Origin: Bacteroidota bacterium
Lineage (GTDB): Bacteria; Bacteroidota; Ignavibacteria; UBA10030; UBA8401
NCBI GenBank assembly: GCA_030824295.1
Contig: JAVBYA010000325.1
Span: 1-10,294, forward strand
Reading direction: 5' to 3'
DNA: 10,294 bases
The notes beneath the pieces are model-generated. The model made no database searches. It was not told the DNA's origin and saw only the letters and a program-made list of their open reading frames with translations. A program made the translations under genes and the position numbers. Shown piece after piece: positions 1-6,906 of the stretch. Within the stretch, counting starts at the first letter, position 1; each line of letters begins with the position of its first letter.

Positions 1-2680
1 CCCTCCATTGATACGGTGTATCATACAGCAGTCCATAGTTCGTGAAGGCGGCGGAATTGGCTGAAAGTGAATCGACAAAGCTGAAGCTCGTACCGCCGTC
101 CGCCGAACGGTAGATGGCATACAACACTTCATTCGAAGCATTGTCGGTCCAGTTCAGCGTGACTTTGTTCCACCGGACATTGGAAGAGGCGAGTCCGGAC
201 GGTGCGGAAGCTTCCGGCGGTGTGAAGGTGATCTTCGAATTCTCTTCCGGCAAACCGGACAGTGTGAAGACCGGCGTATTGGAGAACGATGTTGTGTTCG
301 CAGTCTGCTGGACCAGCGCCTGTTTCACGGTGGGGGGATACGATGCACTATTGTCCCTCAATCCGGTCGTATAGGAATAGGAGGCACTTCCGGCTGTCAT
401 CGTGCCGTAGAGATATTCCACCGCACCGGTCCCTTCGTACAATTTCACCTGGAAATTCAGACTCGGCGAGGTATTGGAGGGGACCTGCATGTTCAGCCAT
501 TCAACAGTCAGAACGCGGTTGGGGAACGTTCCGCTGACGGCGTACCGAATATTATAGCCGAGCGTCCCGCCGCTCTGTACCGTGAGATTGTCATACAGCG
601 GCGCAAGGGTCAGGGACTGATAAAAGAATTTCTCATTGTCATCATCATAACTGTCCAGCGGTGCTCCGTTGGCATCATCGTACTTGTTCAGATCGATGAA
701 ACCGTTCGTGGAGACATTGAACTGGGTGTACCGCTCTCCCAGGAACCAGAAATCGAATCCGATATCGGTCAAGGTGCTGCGGTTATCGTTCGTATTCGCA
801 CCGTTCCTCCAACTGAAACTCGATCCGGTCGGAATGATCGATATATAGGAGATCCCGGTGGTGCGCGAAGGCGCATAGTTCGTAACGGACCGGCTCATTC
901 CCCCGGTGAGCGAAACGACAGAAGGTGAACCGGCGGCGTTGTGTGTGAACGAGATCGTACCGTTCTTCTCTCCGGATGAGGTCGGCGTGAAGGTCACCAC
1001 TACTGCGACCGATTCTGCCGTTGCCAGTGATGCGCTTGCCGGCTGCACCGTGAAGAGTCCGTTATTGGAGGCAATGGATGAGATCGTGAGTGTTCCGGTG
1101 CCGGAATTCTTCACCCAGACCGTGTCTGCCGCGCTCGCATTGACGGTGACACTGCCAAAGGACAACGATGATACATCACTGCTGAATGCCGGAACAGCCG
1201 CAGCGGCGGTATTCTTGAACACGACATTGTACCGGTCACCGATCAGTACATTGATGTCCGGTTTCCCGTCGTTCGTCACATCACCGATGTTCACATCCTG
1301 CGATGCGGCGCTGAACGTATAGTTCACACGTGATGCGAACGAGATGGAACCGACCGTGCTTGTATTCTTGTAGGCAGAGACAAGCTGATCGGTATAACTT
1401 CCCACAGCGATATCGAGTTTTCCGTCGCCGTCCAGATCACCGATACCGATACCGCGCGGATTCACACCGGCGGTGAAATTGACCCGGGCCGCGAACGAAC
1501 CGGCATTGATCGTCCCGGATGTACTGGTATTGCGCAGCACGGAGAAATTTGCGCTCGACTCGTTCACAACGGAGATCTCCGGCTTTCCGTCCCCGTCCAG
1601 GTCGCCGATGGCAATCTTGTACGGATTCTGCATCACGGTGAATCCGACCTTTGGTTCGAAGGATGATGCATCGATGGTGCCGGAGGTGCTGGTATTCCGC
1701 ATGAGATTCACCGTGCTGTCCGTCAGCCGCGCGAAGATGATGTCCATCTTGCCGTCACCGTCGATATCCCGTAAGGCGAGTGAACTGACATCCGAGCCGG
1801 CAAAATAATTCACCCGTGCGCTGAAGGTGGAGCCGGTGACGATGCCGGAGGTTCCGGTATGGCGCATCACGGAGATCGAGTCGACGGAGGTATGACTGAA
1901 GACCAGGTCGTTATACCCATCCCCGTCGATATCCCCGGTCTCGATCCTGGAAGGCGAACCGAGTACGGTGTAGGTCGTTTTGGTGTTGAACCGCTCAAAG
2001 CCGATGTAATTCACCGAACTGTTGTCATTATGGAAGACCGAGATCTTCCCGTTCCCCGATGAGGCAGCGATCACTTCCATGAATCCGTCCCCGGTCACAT
2101 CGCCCACCGCAGCATCCAAGTGAGAGTTACCGGTCACAAAATAATCCCATTTTGTTGCAAAACTGACGCTGTTGCTGCTTGTGGTGTTGGCGATCGCGGA
2201 AATTCCGGCTGCAGACATCGGATTGATGATATCCACTTTTCCGTCACGGTCCGCATCGAACAATTCCGCATGACCGGCACTGGGTGTTGCGTTGTACGAC
2301 GAGGAGACCGTTGCGAACGACCCGGAGTTGATCACTTCATTCGACGAGAATTTCAGATGGAACGGTTTCGAGGAGTATGCGATTTTCCCGCCGACCACGA
2401 CCGTGATCGGTCTGTATGTCGTTCCGGGCGGTACCGTCACTGTCAGTTCCGTCGTTGAAGCGGCGGTAACGGCAGCTTTTGCACCGCCGAAACTGACGAT
2501 ATTGCTCGATGCCGTAGCACTGAAATTCGTTCCGGTGATGACAACGGAAGAACCCGACACTCCGGATGCAGGAGTGAACGAGGTGATCGTCGGCACCTGT
2601 GCGGATGCGAGTGTGACGACTGCCAGCAACATCAGCGTGACACGGGCTGCGGCAGTGAGGATGGAATCAACGGTGTTCAT
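1..2680 (-). CDS. Secreted FG-GAP/VCBS repeat protein with IPT/TIG and fibronectin III domains (C-terminus beyond window)
   Basis: The frame is open from the ATG at 2680 to the left edge: 893 codons with no stop, so the C-terminus is missing. Residues 1-27 look like a signal peptide (hydrophobic LMLLAVVTLASA, likely cut after ASA). An IPT/TIG-like domain (TITSFTPASGVSGSSVVITG) covers about 30-112. Seven FG-GAP/VCBS calcium-binding loops follow, with DxDxDG-type motifs starting at residues 142, 194, 250, 305, 360, 415 and 467, probably forming one seven-bladed beta-propeller. Residues ~496-593 resemble an ASPM/SPD-2/Hydin-type Ig-like domain (SLSFGSVTV..., VVTFTPTSSG). Residues ~595-800 form a beta-rich region with FWFLGERYTQFNVSTNGFIDL that I cannot name. 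A fibronectin type III domain begins at ~826. The start has a good Shine-Dalgarno and lies inside the upstream receiver gene. The role is probably cell-surface or extracellular, in adhesion or binding. A T9SS sorting tail beyond the window is expected but not seen. Confidence 0.9.
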   Translation of the reverse strand, partial: MNTVDSILTAAARVTLMLLAVVTLASAQVPTITSFTPASGVSGSSVVITGTNFSATASSNIVSFGGAKAAVTAASTTELTVTVPPGTTYRPITVVVGGKIAYSSKPFHLKFSSNEVINSGSFATVSSSYNATPSAGHAELFDADRDGKVDIINPMSAAGISAIANTTSSNSVSFATKWDYFVTGNSHLDAAVGDVTGDGFMEVIAASSGNGKISVFHNDNSSVNYIGFERFNTKTTYTVLGSPSRIETGDIDGDGYNDLVFSHTSVDSISVMRHTGTSGIVTGSTFSARVNYFAGSDVSSLALRDIDGDGKMDIIFARLTDSTVNLMRNTSTSGTIDASSFEPKVGFTVMQNPYKIAIGDLDGDGKPEISVVNESSANFSVLRNTSTSGTINAGSFAARVNFTAGVNPRGIGIGDLDGDGKLDIAVGSYTDQLVSAYKNTSTVGSISFASRVNYTFSAASQDVNIGDVTNDGKPDINVLIGDRYNVVFKNTAAAAVPAFSSDVSSLSFGSVTVNASAADTVWVKNSGTGTLTISSIASNNGLFTVQPASASLATAESVAVVVTFTPTSSGEKNGTISFTHNAAGSPSVVSLTGGMSRSVTNYAPSRTTGISYISIIPTGSSFSWRNGANTNDNRSTLTDIGFDFWFLGERYTQFNVSTNGFIDLNKYDDANGAPLDSYDDDNEKFFYQSLTLAPLYDNLTVQSGGTLGYNIRYAVSGTFPNRVLTVEWLNMQVPSNTSPSLNFQVKLYEGTGAVEYLYGTMTAGSASYSYTTGLRDNSASYPPTVKQALVQQTANTTSFSNTPVFTLSGLPEENSKITFTPPEASAPSGLASSNVRWNKVTLNWTDNASNEVLYAIYRSADGGTSFSFVDSLSANSAAFTNYGLLYDTPYQWR
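1265..2257 (-). repeat. Seven tandem FG-GAP/VCBS calcium-loop repeats, period ~55 residues
   Basis: This protein-level repeat lies within the FG-GAP gene. The loops read DADRDGKVD, DVTGDGFME, DIDGDGYND, DIDGDGKMD, DLDGDGKPE, DLDGDGKLD and DVTNDGKPD. Their spacing is 52, 56, 55, 55, 55 and 52 residues. The blades also share a second motif, such as LMRNTSTSGTI or VLRNTSTSGTI, just after the loop. Loops 2 and 7 have Thr in place of the third-position Asp, so they may bind calcium less tightly. The count of seven fits a closed seven-bladed propeller like those of integrin-alpha heads and bacterial FG-GAP lectins. The fold is inferred from family knowledge. Confidence 0.85.
2667..2680 (-). other. 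14-nt gene overlap (receiver gene / FG-GAP gene)
   Basis: The FG-GAP gene starts with ATG at 2680-2678, while the receiver gene ends with TGA at 2669-2667 in another frame. The two coding regions share 14 nucleotides. Ribosomes that finish the receiver stop just past the next start, which favours translational coupling and confirms co-transcription. Confidence 0.85.
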
Positions 2681-3035
2681 AGGACTCCCTTGATGATTGA
2701 TGGATGAATTGTTGTAATTGAATGAGATCGTCTTTTGTGAAGTAAGAATTCGCCCCTGCCTCTTTCGCTTCGTCACGGAATTCCTGGTCATTGAAATTCG
2801 ATACGATGATGATGTTCGCTTCCGGAAACTCTTCTTTGATCCGTTTCGTTGTCTGAATGCCGTTCATTGCCGGCATCTGCAGGTCCATCAGCACCACATC
2901 CGGCCGCATGGCAGGGAATGCACTGATCGCATCCGGACCGTCGCTGCACTCGAGGACGGCATCTCCCGGGAATGCCACCATATTGCGGATCATATGCCGC
3001 ATAGCGGAATTATCATCGACGATCATCAGTTTCAT
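2667..3035 (-). CDS. Stand-alone CheY-like receiver domain response regulator
   Basis: This 122-residue protein is a receiver domain with no output domain. Visible receiver residues are the acidic pair D7-D8, the phospho-acceptor D51 (VVLMDLQMPAMNG), the switch Ser79 (IIIVSN), Tyr98 and the conserved Lys101 (SYFTKDD). All are in place, so it should be phosphorylatable. The likely partner is the kinase encoded two genes upstream. I chose the ATG at 3035 (MKLMIVDD) because receivers start right at this strand; an upstream in-frame ATG at 3065 would add ten unrelated residues. A modest Shine-Dalgarno (GGGGA) precedes it. The gene follows the NarL-type regulator after 139 bp and overlaps the secreted FG-GAP gene by 14 nt. 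It may act by protein contact or as a phosphate sink; the sequence does not say which. Confidence 0.92.
   Translation of the reverse strand: MKLMIVDDNSAMRHMIRNMVAFPGDAVLECSDGPDAISAFPAMRPDVVLMDLQMPAMNGIQTTKRIKEEFPEANIIIVSNFNDQEFRDEAKEAGANSYFTKDDLIQLQQFIHQSSRESYEHR
2685..2691 (-). promoter_or_regulatory. Ribosome binding site of the FG-GAP gene
   Basis: On the minus strand AAGGGAG lies four bases before the ATG at 2680. It is the clearest Shine-Dalgarno in the window and sits inside the 3' end of the receiver gene. It decides the start of the secreted protein, which is followed directly by a plausible signal peptide. Confidence 0.75.
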
Positions 3036-3042
3036 GGTGATT

Positions 3043-3047
3043 TCCCC
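3043..3047 (-). promoter_or_regulatory. Probable ribosome binding site of the receiver gene
   Basis: GGGGA on the minus strand ends seven bases before the ATG at 3035. It is a partial match to the anti-Shine-Dalgarno sequence, but it supports the MKLMIVDD start over the ATG at 3065, which would put this site inside the coding region. Confidence 0.45.
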
Positions 3048-3101
3048 GTGGTTTGACCAAAGCAATATCGGCCAACGGAGTAAGGGTTGGTATGGGGCGG
3101 G

Positions 3102-3132
3102 GTACTCTTTCGGGAAGAGTACTAGTACTCTT
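3102..3132. promoter_or_regulatory. Three-armed palindrome, candidate operator or RNA structure
   Basis: The octamer GTACTCTT occurs at 3102-3109 and 3125-3132, and its exact reverse complement AAGAGTAC at 3115-3122. The last two arms form a perfect 18-bp palindrome (3115-3132). The first two form an 8-bp perfect stem around a 5-base loop. The cluster sits 67 bp upstream of the receiver start, in the only gap between the signalling genes. Repeated symmetric arms are typical of binding sites for dimeric regulators, and the TACTCTT half-site is one base from the NarL heptamer consensus TACYYMT. No T-run follows on the minus strand, so it does not look like an intrinsic terminator. Binding by the neighbouring NarL-type regulator is inference only. 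Confidence 0.5.
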
Positions 3133-3174
3133 TATGGATCAAAGGACCGGAACAGACAGCGAGTGGGAATTGGA

Positions 3175-3834
3175 TCAGAGTTTCGTCCTGTTCTCCAGAG
3201 CGAATTTGAGCAGGCTGTAGCTTCCGGAAAGACCGAGCTTTTCGGAGATCTTAAAGCGGTAGTTATCGATGGTCTTCTGACTGAGGAACAGCTCTTCGGC
3301 GATCTCTTTGCTTGTTTTGGATTCGGCGATGAGCTTCAGGATCCTTCGTTCCTGTTCGGACAAGGTTGACAGCCGCGGATGGGCCGTCCGGAAGGAATCC
3401 TTCTTTTCAGCCCGTTTCAGGATCTTATCCGTCAGGACCGGACTGAGATAATGCCTTCCTTCATGCACTGAACGGACGGCGTTCACGATATCACTGGAGA
3501 CACTCTCTTTCAGGATATAGCCCCGTACCCCCAGGTCCATCGCTTCATTCAGGATCTCTTCATCATCGAACATCGTCAGGAACAGCACTTCGGTCCTGCT
3601 TCCGCTCTTCTTCAGTTCCTTCAGCACCTGCAATCCGGTCATGCCCGGCATGTTCATATCCAGCACGGCAATGTCCGGCGCGAGTTCTGAGATCAGCTGC
3701 AGTGCGTGCTTCCCGTCTGAGGCAACTCCGACGATCAGCAGACCGCCGTCGGATGAGAGTGCCTGCCGTACGCCGTCGCGGAAGAGGGGATGATCGTCCG
3801 CAATGATGATCGTAATGTTCGTTCCGTTCGTCAT
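3175..3834 (-). CDS. NarL/FixJ-family response regulator (receiver + LuxR-type HTH)
   Basis: The product is 219 residues, the usual size for the family, and acts as a cytoplasmic DNA-binding transcription regulator. The N-terminal receiver (about 7-125) shows D13-D14, phospho-acceptor D59 (IAVLDMNMPGMTG), Thr87 (LFLTMFDD), Tyr106 and Lys109 (RGYILKES). A linker leads to a LuxR-type helix-turn-helix at about 155-215: LSEQERRILKLIAESKTSKE, then IAEELFLSQKTIDNY and the closing helix. I chose ATG 3834 because it gives a start just before the first receiver strand and forms an ATGA overlap with the kinase stop; the ATG at 3891 would put 57 bases inside the kinase end. The 4-nt overlap and the HisKA_3 kinase type, which normally pairs with NarL-type regulators, make this the cognate partner of the kinase. 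Targets are unknown; the downstream palindrome is one candidate. Confidence 0.96.
   Translation of the reverse strand: MTNGTNITIIIADDHPLFRDGVRQALSSDGGLLIVGVASDGKHALQLISELAPDIAVLDMNMPGMTGLQVLKELKKSGSRTEVLFLTMFDDEEILNEAMDLGVRGYILKESVSSDIVNAVRSVHEGRHYLSPVLTDKILKRAEKKDSFRTAHPRLSTLSEQERRILKLIAESKTSKEIAEELFLSQKTIDNYRFKISEKLGLSGSYSLLKFALENRTKL
3831..3834 (-). other. ATGA start/stop overlap of kinase and response regulator
   Basis: On the minus strand the kinase TGA (3833-3831) shares two bases with the regulator ATG (3834-3832). No convincing Shine-Dalgarno precedes this ATG, so translation of the regulator probably depends on ribosomes that have just finished the kinase, keeping the two proteins in ratio. 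Confidence 0.85.
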
Positions 3835-6770
3835 ATTGGGATCGTGATGGATAGTCTGGTGCCTGATTTTGATTCGATGGTGATCATCCAATTGAACATT
3901 TTGGCCCGTTCGACCATTCCGGTGATGCCGAATCCGGTCACACGGTCCGTTCCGGGTACCGAAGCCGCGGGGAATCCTCTGCCGTTATCCTCTACAGTGA
4001 TACGGATCGCATCCGCCTGCCGGTGGATACGGAGCATTGCTCTGGCCGCTCCGGAATGCTTGATGATATTATTGAAGGACTCCTGTACGATCCGGTAGAG
4101 ACTGATCTCCTGCTCCGGCGTCAACAGACCGTCGATGTCCTGGATCTCGGACAGACATTCGATGTCGGTCGATTCATTCGCCCGCCGCACGATGGAACGG
4201 AGGGTCTTCGTGAGTCCCAGCTGATCGAGTTGATGCGGACGGAGATTATGCGAGATGGATCGGACCTCTTCGATCGTACTGGAGACGAGTTCGGATGCCT
4301 CGTCCACCGGACCGCCGGAGCCGGGTGCCGCTTCCGGTGAGCGGAGCGCGGTTAGCAGCTTGTTCTTGATGATGAGCAGATTCTGACCGAGACCATCATG
4401 CAGTTCCGTGGCGATCCGCTTCCGTTCGGACTCCTGCGATTCGATCAATCTCCTTGAGAATTCGATCTGCATTTCCTTCTCATGGGTCAATTGCCGGACA
4501 CGGAAGAAATAGACGGCAGGACCGCTCGTCAGAAACAAAAGTGCTATCAAGAAACGGAACCACCAGGTAGCATAGAATGGCGGAAGTACGGTCACCGCCA
4601 GCTGTGCCTCATCACTGCTCCAGAGACCGGCATTATTCACCGTCCTTACCTGGAATCGATATTCTCCGGGATCGAGGTTCGTGTATCGCACCGTCCGTTG
4701 AACGGAGAGCTCGCTCCATTCCTTATCCGAACCGGCGAGAAGATATTGGAAGCGGAGTTTATCCGGTGCCGTGAAATTGAGACCGGTGAACCGCACTTCG
4801 ATCATGGTCTCACCCGGCAGCAGTACGATCTCCTCTGTTCCCGGCCGGTGCTGATTCTCCACCCAGACATCCTCGATCGTCACCGACGGGGGGACGGAAT
4901 GCGACGTGATGCTTTTTGGATCGATCACCACCGCTCCGGCAGCGGTCGAGAACCACAATTTTCCGTCAGAGGTCTTCCAGCAGCGTGACGTCCCCCCGCC
5001 TCCGGTCTCCTCGGCGATCATTCCATCCTCTTTCCCGATGGTGAAACAATTCACCGTTCCCAGTGTGCCGTCCGCAGCGGCATTCAGCTCGCTTCCGCTC
5101 ACACGGTAGATGCCGTGGATCGCACCGATCCAGAAATTCCCGAGGTCATCCTCGATGATCTGCGCAACGGCGTCATCGTACAGCCCTTGCTCCTGAGTGA
5201 CCGAAGAGAATCTCCCGTCCTTCCATCTGGTCACACCGCGATTTGTTCCGATCCACACTGCCCCGCTGCGGTCCTCGTACATCGGGGCTGCGAAATTGTC
5301 ATTCAGTCCGCTCCCTTTCTTATGAACGGTCAAGACGCCGTTCGAGATCCTGTTCACACCGCTGCCGGAGGCGGTGATCCAGACATCACCGTTCCGGGCA
5401 CAGAGGATGGCATTCACGCGGTTATTGGACAGACCATTTTCGGAGTTCCACATGGTAATGGAATCACCCCGCACATGTGCTACACCATCGTGCGCTGTTC
5501 CGATCCACAATCCTCCCGACGGGTCCTCGGCCACGGAAACAATGGAAACCTCATCCCGGAAGATCCCCTTATTGAACCGTTCGACCTTCTTACCGGATAT
5601 ATAATAGAGGCCCGCCCCCCATGCACCGGCCCACACACCACCCTTGTGCGACTCAGCAAGCGTATAGATGCTCACAACATTCTTTGGCAGACGGACCTGT
5701 TCAAAGTGTACGGAGTGCGGATCCTTTCGATAGAGTAATGCACTATCCCATGTTCCTATCCAGACCCCGAGAGAACGGTCCTCCAGTCCACACATGATCA
5801 GATCCGCTCCAAGACCATTCTGTTTCGAGAGGACATCGATCTTCTTTTCCCGAAGGCAGATAAGACCTCCGCCTTCCTTCCCGAGCCAGATATTCCCTTC
5901 GCGATCTTCGAACACGGTGGTGATATCCGACAGGGAGATTCCATCGATCCGCTCCAGCAGCTGGTCCGGGCCATCGGAGATCACACGAATATTCCGTGAT
6001 GAGAGCAACCATTTTGTCTGATCCCGGAGGATATATGTCTCGCCGGTCTTATCAGCGGCGAACCGGGCATCGATGAACTCTTTCCCATGCACCCTTCGCA
6101 CAAAACCTTTTCCGCGAAAACCGTACCAGAGTGTTCCAGTACTGTCCGCCGTAACGGCATATCCGCCGACGATGAACGAATCCTCGATCACGAGTGAATC
6201 ATTCTCAAGACGGACCACGGCTCCGAAACCGACCATTCCCAGATACATGCGGTTGTTCGGCAGCGGTAGTACCTGGTTGGCGTACGTGCGGGGAAGTCCA
6301 TTCGAAGCAGTGAACCGGAGGAATCGATCGTTTGAGCGAACAAAGAACCCCCGTTCCGTTGCACACCACAGTCGTCCGGAATTATCTTCATTGACGGAAA
6401 GGATTCGGGTGCCAAAGATACCGTTGGTACTGTCGAACGCTTCGAACTTCCCCTGGAAGTAGCGGACCAATCCGCCCGGTTCTGTGCCGATCCAGAGCTG
6501 GCCGCGGCGGTCGGTGAAGAGGGACATGATATTCGATGCGGTGAGTTCCGGTGTGTTGGATGCGTTGAACACGGTCATCCGTACACCGTCGAAACGGGCG
6601 AGGCCGTTCCATGTTCCCACCCAGAGATACCCGTCCGGTGTCTGCGTGATGCAGCGAACCGTGCTCTGCGGAAGACCGTTCTCCACCTTCCATTGTTGTA
6701 CAACGAAATCCGGCTGTCTGGACAGACAGATCGAGAAGAAGAAAACGGACCAAATTATCTTGTTTCTCAC
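3831..6770 (-). CDS. Membrane sensor histidine kinase: double propeller, Y_Y_Y, HisKA_3, HATPase
   Basis: Counted from GTG 6770 the product is 979 residues. Residues 1-~19 (RNKIIWSVFFFSICLS) look like a signal sequence. About 25-655 carry 14 Reg_prop-type blades with [LVI]W[IV]GT-like motifs, from W50 (LWVGT) to W606 (LWFST); blades 4 (MYLGM) and 6 (KWLLSS) are degenerate. This fits two seven-bladed periplasmic propellers. A Y_Y_Y domain covers ~668-732 and one transmembrane helix ~737-759. The cytoplasmic part is HisKA_3 (ELHDGLGQNL, H791 phospho-site) and HATPase_c (N-box NN at 900-901, DNGRGF at 928, GFGITG at 946). It should sense an extracytoplasmic ligand, autophosphorylate H791 and pass phosphate to the overlapping NarL-type regulator. 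Unlike Bacteroides HTCS proteins it has no fused receiver or HTH. An ATG at 6902 is in frame but would place the upstream terminator inside the gene. The GTG start lacks a clear Shine-Dalgarno, so the exact start is uncertain. Confidence 0.95.
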   Translation of the reverse strand: MRNKIIWSVFFFSICLSRQPDFVVQQWKVENGLPQSTVRCITQTPDGYLWVGTWNGLARFDGVRMTVFNASNTPELTASNIMSLFTDRRGQLWIGTEPGGLVRYFQGKFEAFDSTNGIFGTRILSVNEDNSGRLWCATERGFFVRSNDRFLRFTASNGLPRTYANQVLPLPNNRMYLGMVGFGAVVRLENDSLVIEDSFIVGGYAVTADSTGTLWYGFRGKGFVRRVHGKEFIDARFAADKTGETYILRDQTKWLLSSRNIRVISDGPDQLLERIDGISLSDITTVFEDREGNIWLGKEGGGLICLREKKIDVLSKQNGLGADLIMCGLEDRSLGVWIGTWDSALLYRKDPHSVHFEQVRLPKNVVSIYTLAESHKGGVWAGAWGAGLYYISGKKVERFNKGIFRDEVSIVSVAEDPSGGLWIGTAHDGVAHVRGDSITMWNSENGLSNNRVNAILCARNGDVWITASGSGVNRISNGVLTVHKKGSGLNDNFAAPMYEDRSGAVWIGTNRGVTRWKDGRFSSVTQEQGLYDDAVAQIIEDDLGNFWIGAIHGIYRVSGSELNAAADGTLGTVNCFTIGKEDGMIAEETGGGGTSRCWKTSDGKLWFSTAAGAVVIDPKSITSHSVPPSVTIEDVWVENQHRPGTEEIVLLPGETMIEVRFTGLNFTAPDKLRFQYLLAGSDKEWSELSVQRTVRYTNLDPGEYRFQVRTVNNAGLWSSDEAQLAVTVLPPFYATWWFRFLIALLFLTSGPAVYFFRVRQLTHEKEMQIEFSRRLIESQESERKRIATELHDGLGQNLLIIKNKLLTALRSPEAAPGSGGPVDEASELVSSTIEEVRSISHNLRPHQLDQLGLTKTLRSIVRRANESTDIECLSEIQDIDGLLTPEQEISLYRIVQESFNNIIKHSGAARAMLRIHRQADAIRITVEDNGRGFPAASVPGTDRVTGFGITGMVERAKMFNWMITIESKSGTRLSITIPI

Positions 6771-6774
6771 ACCA

Positions 6775-6804
6775 GAATGATACGGAAATCCGGAACAAGA
6801 ACAA
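6775..6804 (-). promoter_or_regulatory. Possible Bacteroidota-type promoter for the kinase operon
   Basis: On the minus strand TTG (6804-6802) is followed after exactly 19 bases by TATCATTC (6782-6775). This fits the TTG-N19-TAnnTTTG layout of Bacteroidota housekeeping promoters with two mismatches in the -7 element. It begins just inside the terminator stem and would start transcription almost at the GTG, giving a nearly leaderless message. The match is weak. Confidence 0.22.
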
Positions 6805-6830
6805 AGATGCCCGCAGTTGCGGGCATCTTT
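6803..6830 (-). terminator. Intrinsic terminator of the T9SS cargo gene
   Basis: A perfect 12-bp stem (AAAGATGCCCGC / GCGGGCATCTTT) closes a 4-base loop. On the minus strand the stem is followed by a T-rich tail, TTTGTTCTTGTT counting the stem end. It lies 76 bases past the TAA at 6907 and before the kinase start. The plus-strand reading is followed by GGGGG, so termination is likely one-way. It separates the cargo gene from the kinase operon. Confidence 0.85.
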
Positions 6831-6906
6831 GGGGGCATAACGAGGCCGTGAAGATGAAGGGGACATCCTCTCGGCCTCTTCCCTGCACAACAGAGACAAC
6901 ATTCCG

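Larger units (their letters stand above)
3036..3174. other. Intergenic gap between the NarL-type regulator and receiver genes
   Basis: These 139 bp hold no gene. They contain the palindrome cluster at 3102-3132, a weak ribosome binding site at 3043-3047 and a G-rich stretch on the plus strand at 3084-3102. A Bacteroidota-like TTG / TAnnTTTG pair is only poorly matched (TTG in CCTTTGATCC, then TACTCTTC with an 18-base spacer), so a promoter here is possible but unproven. Confidence 0.6.
6771..6906. other. Intergenic gap between cargo gene and kinase operon
   Basis: These 136 bp hold the terminator at 6803-6830 and the weak promoter candidate. No small gene is supported: the in-frame extension of the kinase through this gap (MLSLLCREEAERMSPSSSRP...) is charged and Cys-rich and resembles no signal peptide or known domain. 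Confidence 0.65.

Noticed and set aside
906..1322. Long plus-strand open frames, here and across the window
   Set aside because: They lie opposite well-supported minus-strand genes and show no recognisable domain or plausible start. They arise from low stop-codon density opposite GC-rich coding DNA.
3036..3065. Longer receiver start at ATG 3065 (MLWSNHGEIT...)
   Set aside because: The ten extra residues precede the first receiver strand and do not fit the family. They would also contain the ribosome binding site used by ATG 3035.
3060..3080. Sigma-54-like promoter (TTGGCC...TTGC) upstream of the receiver gene
   Set aside because: GG and GC elements are separated by 8 bases where the -24/-12 promoter needs 10, so the helical phasing is wrong.
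3084..3102. G-rich run on the plus strand as a possible G-quadruplex
   Set aside because: One of the four G-runs has only two bases, so only a weak two-layer structure could form, and nothing else supports a role.
3102..3122. Stem-loop read as an intrinsic terminator of the NarL-type regulator gene
   Set aside because: No T-run follows on the minus strand; the bases after the stem are C-rich.
3835..3891. Longer response regulator starting at ATG 3891
   Set aside because: The extra 19 residues are kinase coding sequence read in another frame. ATG 3834 gives the standard receiver start and a classic ATGA overlap.
6771..6902. N-terminal extension of the kinase to ATG 6902
   Set aside because: It would span the intrinsic terminator of the upstream gene and displace the signal sequence from the N-terminus.
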